A stretch of 64,000 nt of DNA from Acidimicrobiia bacterium (GTDB lineage: Bacteria > Actinomycetota > Acidimicrobiia > Acidimicrobiales > CATQHL01). The number at the start of each line of letters is the position of its first letter. Position 1 is the stretch's first letter. Shown here piece after piece: positions 61,782-64,000 of the stretch. The notes below the pieces were generated by a model. That model did not search any database. It saw only the letters and a list, made by a program, of their open reading frames with translations, and was not told the origin of the DNA. The position numbers were made by a program, and so were the translations under genes. The stretch lies in assembly GCA_009835395.1 (NCBI GenBank), contig VXXM01000038.1, forward strand, positions 17,308 to 81,307. The letters are read 5' to 3'.

Positions 61782-63020
61782 TCAGCTGGGGTCAGTTGCC
61801 CGTCTCGGGGTGTAGTGAGGAAGATCGCTCAGACGAGCGTTGATCACCAGTGCACCGAAGTCCGATGTGCTCCACTCCACCGTGACCGGCGTGCCAGCAG
61901 CGGCGAGGGCCGCATCGACGTGGGCGAAGCCGATGATCTGGCCGAGTGTCGGTGACCACGTGACGCTGCTCGTCCTGCCGATCACGCGGCCATCTCTCGC
62001 GATGGGCATCGGCGCCCGGACGGTGTGCGGCGCGACCTCCGGAAGGAGCGCGGCGTCCGCGTAGGCGGCGACGATCTCGGGCCAGCTCATGACGATGCCC
62101 ACCATCTTGCGCTTCGACCCGGACCGGGACTCCTCCGTCAACGCGGCTTTGCCCAGGAAGTCCGAATCCTTGTCGAAGTCGACGAAGCGGCCCATGCTCA
62201 GCTCGAGTGGCGTGGTGCAGTGCTCGAGGGAGGTGGGAATGTGACTACCCACCGGGTCGATCGCCGCGGGGGTGTAGTCGTATCCCGGAATGACCATCCC
62301 GGCCTCGATGCGGGCAACGTCGGCGGCATGCAGGCCGGCGGCTTGAAGACCGAAGGCCGAGCCGGCGGTGAAGAGCGCGTCCCAGACCGCCGTTCCGCCG
62401 CTTCTCGGCACCCAGAGCTCGTAGCCCATCTCACCGGTGAACCCCTGCCGGGACAGGAGTACATCGATGCCATCGATGGTGGTCCGACCCAGCCGTGAGA
62501 ACCGCAGATCCGACCAGCTTTCGTCTGTCGCCGACTCGAGCACGTCGCGGGATCGCGGGCCCTGAAGCGAGAGGATCCCGAAGTCGTCGGTGACGTCTTC
62601 GAACTCGACATCGAAACCGGGTCCGTTTCGCTCGAACCAACGCATCATCCGGTCGGCCGAGAACATGAACCGGTCTGTCTCGAGGCGCATCACGATCCCG
62701 TCGCCCACCTGCACGCCGCCGTCGTTGCACCACGGGCTGAAGTACACCTGCCCGACGTCCAGCTTGGTGGCGTCGCGCGGGATGAGGTAGTCGACGAAGC
62801 GTTCGGCGTCCGGTCCGGTGATGTAGTGCTTCGCAAGCGGTGACATGTCGAGCACCGCAGCGGCCGTTCGAATCTTCTTGAGCTCCGATCGCCAATCTAC
62901 GTATGCGTCAACGATGTGGTATCGGTCCCACGCGGTCCAGTTCTGCCGCTCGTTCAGCAACGAGGTCCGCGGGTAGAACGGCGTGCCGTGAATCGCGAGG
63001 CTGCCATGGTCGTGATCCAT
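61782..63020 (-). CDS. GcvT/aminomethyltransferase family protein
   Basis: A 412-residue folate-binding GcvT-fold protein. TAAAVLDMSPLAKHYITGPDAERFVDYL lies near the N-terminus, LSLQGPRSRDVLE and GEMGYELWVP lie in the middle, and the C-terminal barrel has SVTWSPTLGQIIGFAHV. It is longer than GcvT (~365) and lacks neighbouring glycine-cleavage genes, so it may be a demethylase or dehydrogenase-associated relative. The ATG at 63020 follows 31 bases after the molybdoenzyme stop codon. It is convergent with the deaminase operon, with about 20 bases between. Confidence 0.83.
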   Translation of the reverse strand: MDHDHGSLAIHGTPFYPRTSLLNERQNWTAWDRYHIVDAYVDWRSELKKIRTAAAVLDMSPLAKHYITGPDAERFVDYLIPRDATKLDVGQVYFSPWCNDGGVQVGDGIVMRLETDRFMFSADRMMRWFERNGPGFDVEFEDVTDDFGILSLQGPRSRDVLESATDESWSDLRFSRLGRTTIDGIDVLLSRQGFTGEMGYELWVPRSGGTAVWDALFTAGSAFGLQAAGLHAADVARIEAGMVIPGYDYTPAAIDPVGSHIPTSLEHCTTPLELSMGRFVDFDKDSDFLGKAALTEESRSGSKRKMVGIVMSWPEIVAAYADAALLPEVAPHTVRAPMPIARDGRVIGRTSSVTWSPTLGQIIGFAHVDAALAAAGTPVTVEWSTSDFGALVINARLSDLPHYTPRRATDPS

Positions 63021-63051
63021 GGGACTTCCTGGCGACTGCGCGGGCCGGTGC

Positions 63052-64000
63052 TCAGACGACGTTGACGTTGATGGTGTGCCAGCCGGTGGCGCCGTCGGGT
63101 GCCGGCGGGCGGATCTCGGAGGTCTGGGTGTAGCCGGTGCCGTCGGTGGCGCGGCAGCGGATCTGGTAGTTGCCGGGCCTGGCGTCCCAGGCGTATACCC
63201 ACTGGCGCCAGGAGTTGACTGACATGTTGTTGCTCAAGTCGGCGTTGACCCAGGGCCCGTTGCCGATCTGCACCTGGACCCCTTCGATGCTCTTCGTGGG
63301 TGCCCAGGCGACGCCTGCGACGGCCACCCTGCCCGCCCTCACGCGTGTGCCGCCGCGTGGCACGTCGATGCGGGACTGGGTCTTGATGGGTCCGCGTTTG
63401 GCCCAACCCCGCGGCACCCAGTAGGAGTCGAACCCCTCCCAGGTGGTGAGCCGGATCTCCTCCAGCCACTTCGTGGCCGACACGTAGCCGTAGAGGCCCG
63501 CGATGACCAGCCGCACCGGGAACCCGTGCTCGCGGGGCAGCGGCTCGCCATTCATGGCCACCGCCACGAGCGCCACGCGCCCGTCGAAGGCGTACTCGGT
63601 GGGGAAGCCGGAGTTCCAGTTGTCGACCGAGCGTCCCACGATCTGGGTGGCGCCCCGCTTCACGCCGGCCCGGTTCAGCACGTCGGCCAGCGGCACACCG
63701 CGCCAGACCGCGTTGTCCACCAGGTTCCCGCCCACCCTGTTGGAGACGCAACTGAGGGTGACGGAGGTCTCCACGAGTCCCATGCCGACGAGCTCGGCGA
63801 AGTCCATCGTGTACGGGCGGTCGACCATCCCGGAGATGGAGAGCTCCCAGCTGTTCACGTCCACCGATGGGACCACGATGGCGGTGTCGATCCGGTAGAA
63901 GTCCGAGTTGGGCGTCACGATGGGCGAGATGCCGTTCACCGTGTTGTCGTAGTAGCCCGCCCGGTTCCGCTGCGGTGCCGGCGCCTGGGTTGTCGGAGGC
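63052..64000 (-). CDS. Molybdopterin oxidoreductase, sulfite oxidase family (5' end beyond window)
   Basis: A molybdenum enzyme of the sulfite oxidase/YedY/SorA type. The frame is open to the window edge, and residues before the GTG at 63939 (RNRAGYYDNT) continue the conserved NGISPIVTPNSDFYRIDTA block, so the true start is outside. The molybdenum-ligand Cys is in TLSCVSNRVGG; the C-terminal dimer domain begins near GVAWAPTKSIEGVQVQIGNGPW. Upstream transmembrane segments are possible. It is transcribed before the GcvT-family gene and may be coupled to it. Confidence 0.82.
   Translation of the reverse strand, partial: PPTTQAPAPQRNRAGYYDNTVNGISPIVTPNSDFYRIDTAIVVPSVDVNSWELSISGMVDRPYTMDFAELVGMGLVETSVTLSCVSNRVGGNLVDNAVWRGVPLADVLNRAGVKRGATQIVGRSVDNWNSGFPTEYAFDGRVALVAVAMNGEPLPREHGFPVRLVIAGLYGYVSATKWLEEIRLTTWEGFDSYWVPRGWAKRGPIKTQSRIDVPRGGTRVRAGRVAVAGVAWAPTKSIEGVQVQIGNGPWVNADLSNNMSVNSWRQWVYAWDARPGNYQIRCRATDGTGYTQTSEIRPPAPDGATGWHTINVNVV

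Overview
The window is about 64 kb of high-GC, gene-dense bacterial chromosome with no rRNA, tRNA, CRISPR array or transposase that I could see. Lipoprotein signals of the form 'ASC-G-D/E-rich', a monoderm-style set of solute-binding lipoproteins, many GTG starts with ATGA/GTGA stop-start overlaps, and an F1-ATP synthase beta-epsilon pair closing the atp operon all suggest an actinobacterium. Acidimicrobiia or a relative is my guess, without a search to prove it. The gene content is that of a heterotroph rich in catabolic and import functions.

Layout. 1-1.1 kb: end of the atp operon (beta, epsilon). 1.2-2.8 kb: an SDR oxidoreductase, then a small protein paired with a retropepsin-like aspartic protease. 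3.0-7.5 kb (+): 2-oxoacid dehydrogenase E1 alpha and beta, a VOC protein, an SDR and a glutamine-synthetase-like ligase, tightly packed. 7.5-12.8 kb (-): a polyamine-type ABC importer (lipoprotein, ATPase, one fused double permease) plus a phosphotriesterase-family hydrolase. 13.0-16.4 kb (-): an SsuABC/THI5-type importer whose binding protein carries a long alanine-rich helical spacer. 16.6-28.5 kb (+): a catabolic run of amidohydrolase, isochorismatase-type hydrolase, HyuB/HyuA, M20 peptidase, two-domain VOC dioxygenase-like protein, acetone-carboxylase-gamma-like protein, DapA-type aldolase, HpaB-type hydroxylase and TauD-type oxygenase. This looks like catabolism of an aromatic or N-heteroaromatic compound.

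28.6-31.5 kb: an AIM24-family protein, a hypothetical, an esterase, and two copies of a small membrane/coiled-coil protein; a third copy lies at 37.6-37.8 kb. All three share a conserved upstream block. 31.6-37.5 kb: a metal-homeostasis locus. A COG0523/CobW GTPase and a WD40 protein are divergent from a FecCD-type permease, binding lipoprotein, ATPase and 2Fe-2S protein, with a convergent Fur-family regulator; a palindromic Fur-type operator sits between the divergent arms.

38.0-42.9 kb: a xanthine-dehydrogenase-family enzyme (a molybdenum subunit plus a fused 2Fe-2S/FAD subunit) divergent from a metallo-beta-lactamase-fold hydrolase. 42.9-54.9 kb (-): two tandem adenosine-deaminase homologues, an M20 peptidase, a BMP/nucleoside-type ABC importer, a second molybdenum hydroxylase large subunit and an isopenicillin-N-synthase-like oxygenase. 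54.9-61.8 kb: a LysR regulator divergent from a + operon of cyclase-family hydrolase, VOC protein, PuuE-like deacetylase, two SDRs, an amidase and a CDA-fold deaminase. With the importer arm this reads as a purine- or nucleoside-like salvage and catabolic island. 61.8-64 kb (-): a GcvT-family protein and a sulfite-oxidase-family molybdoenzyme cut by the window edge.

Functions come from motif reading alone. Substrates for almost all catabolic genes and transporters are inferred from neighbours and are uncertain.
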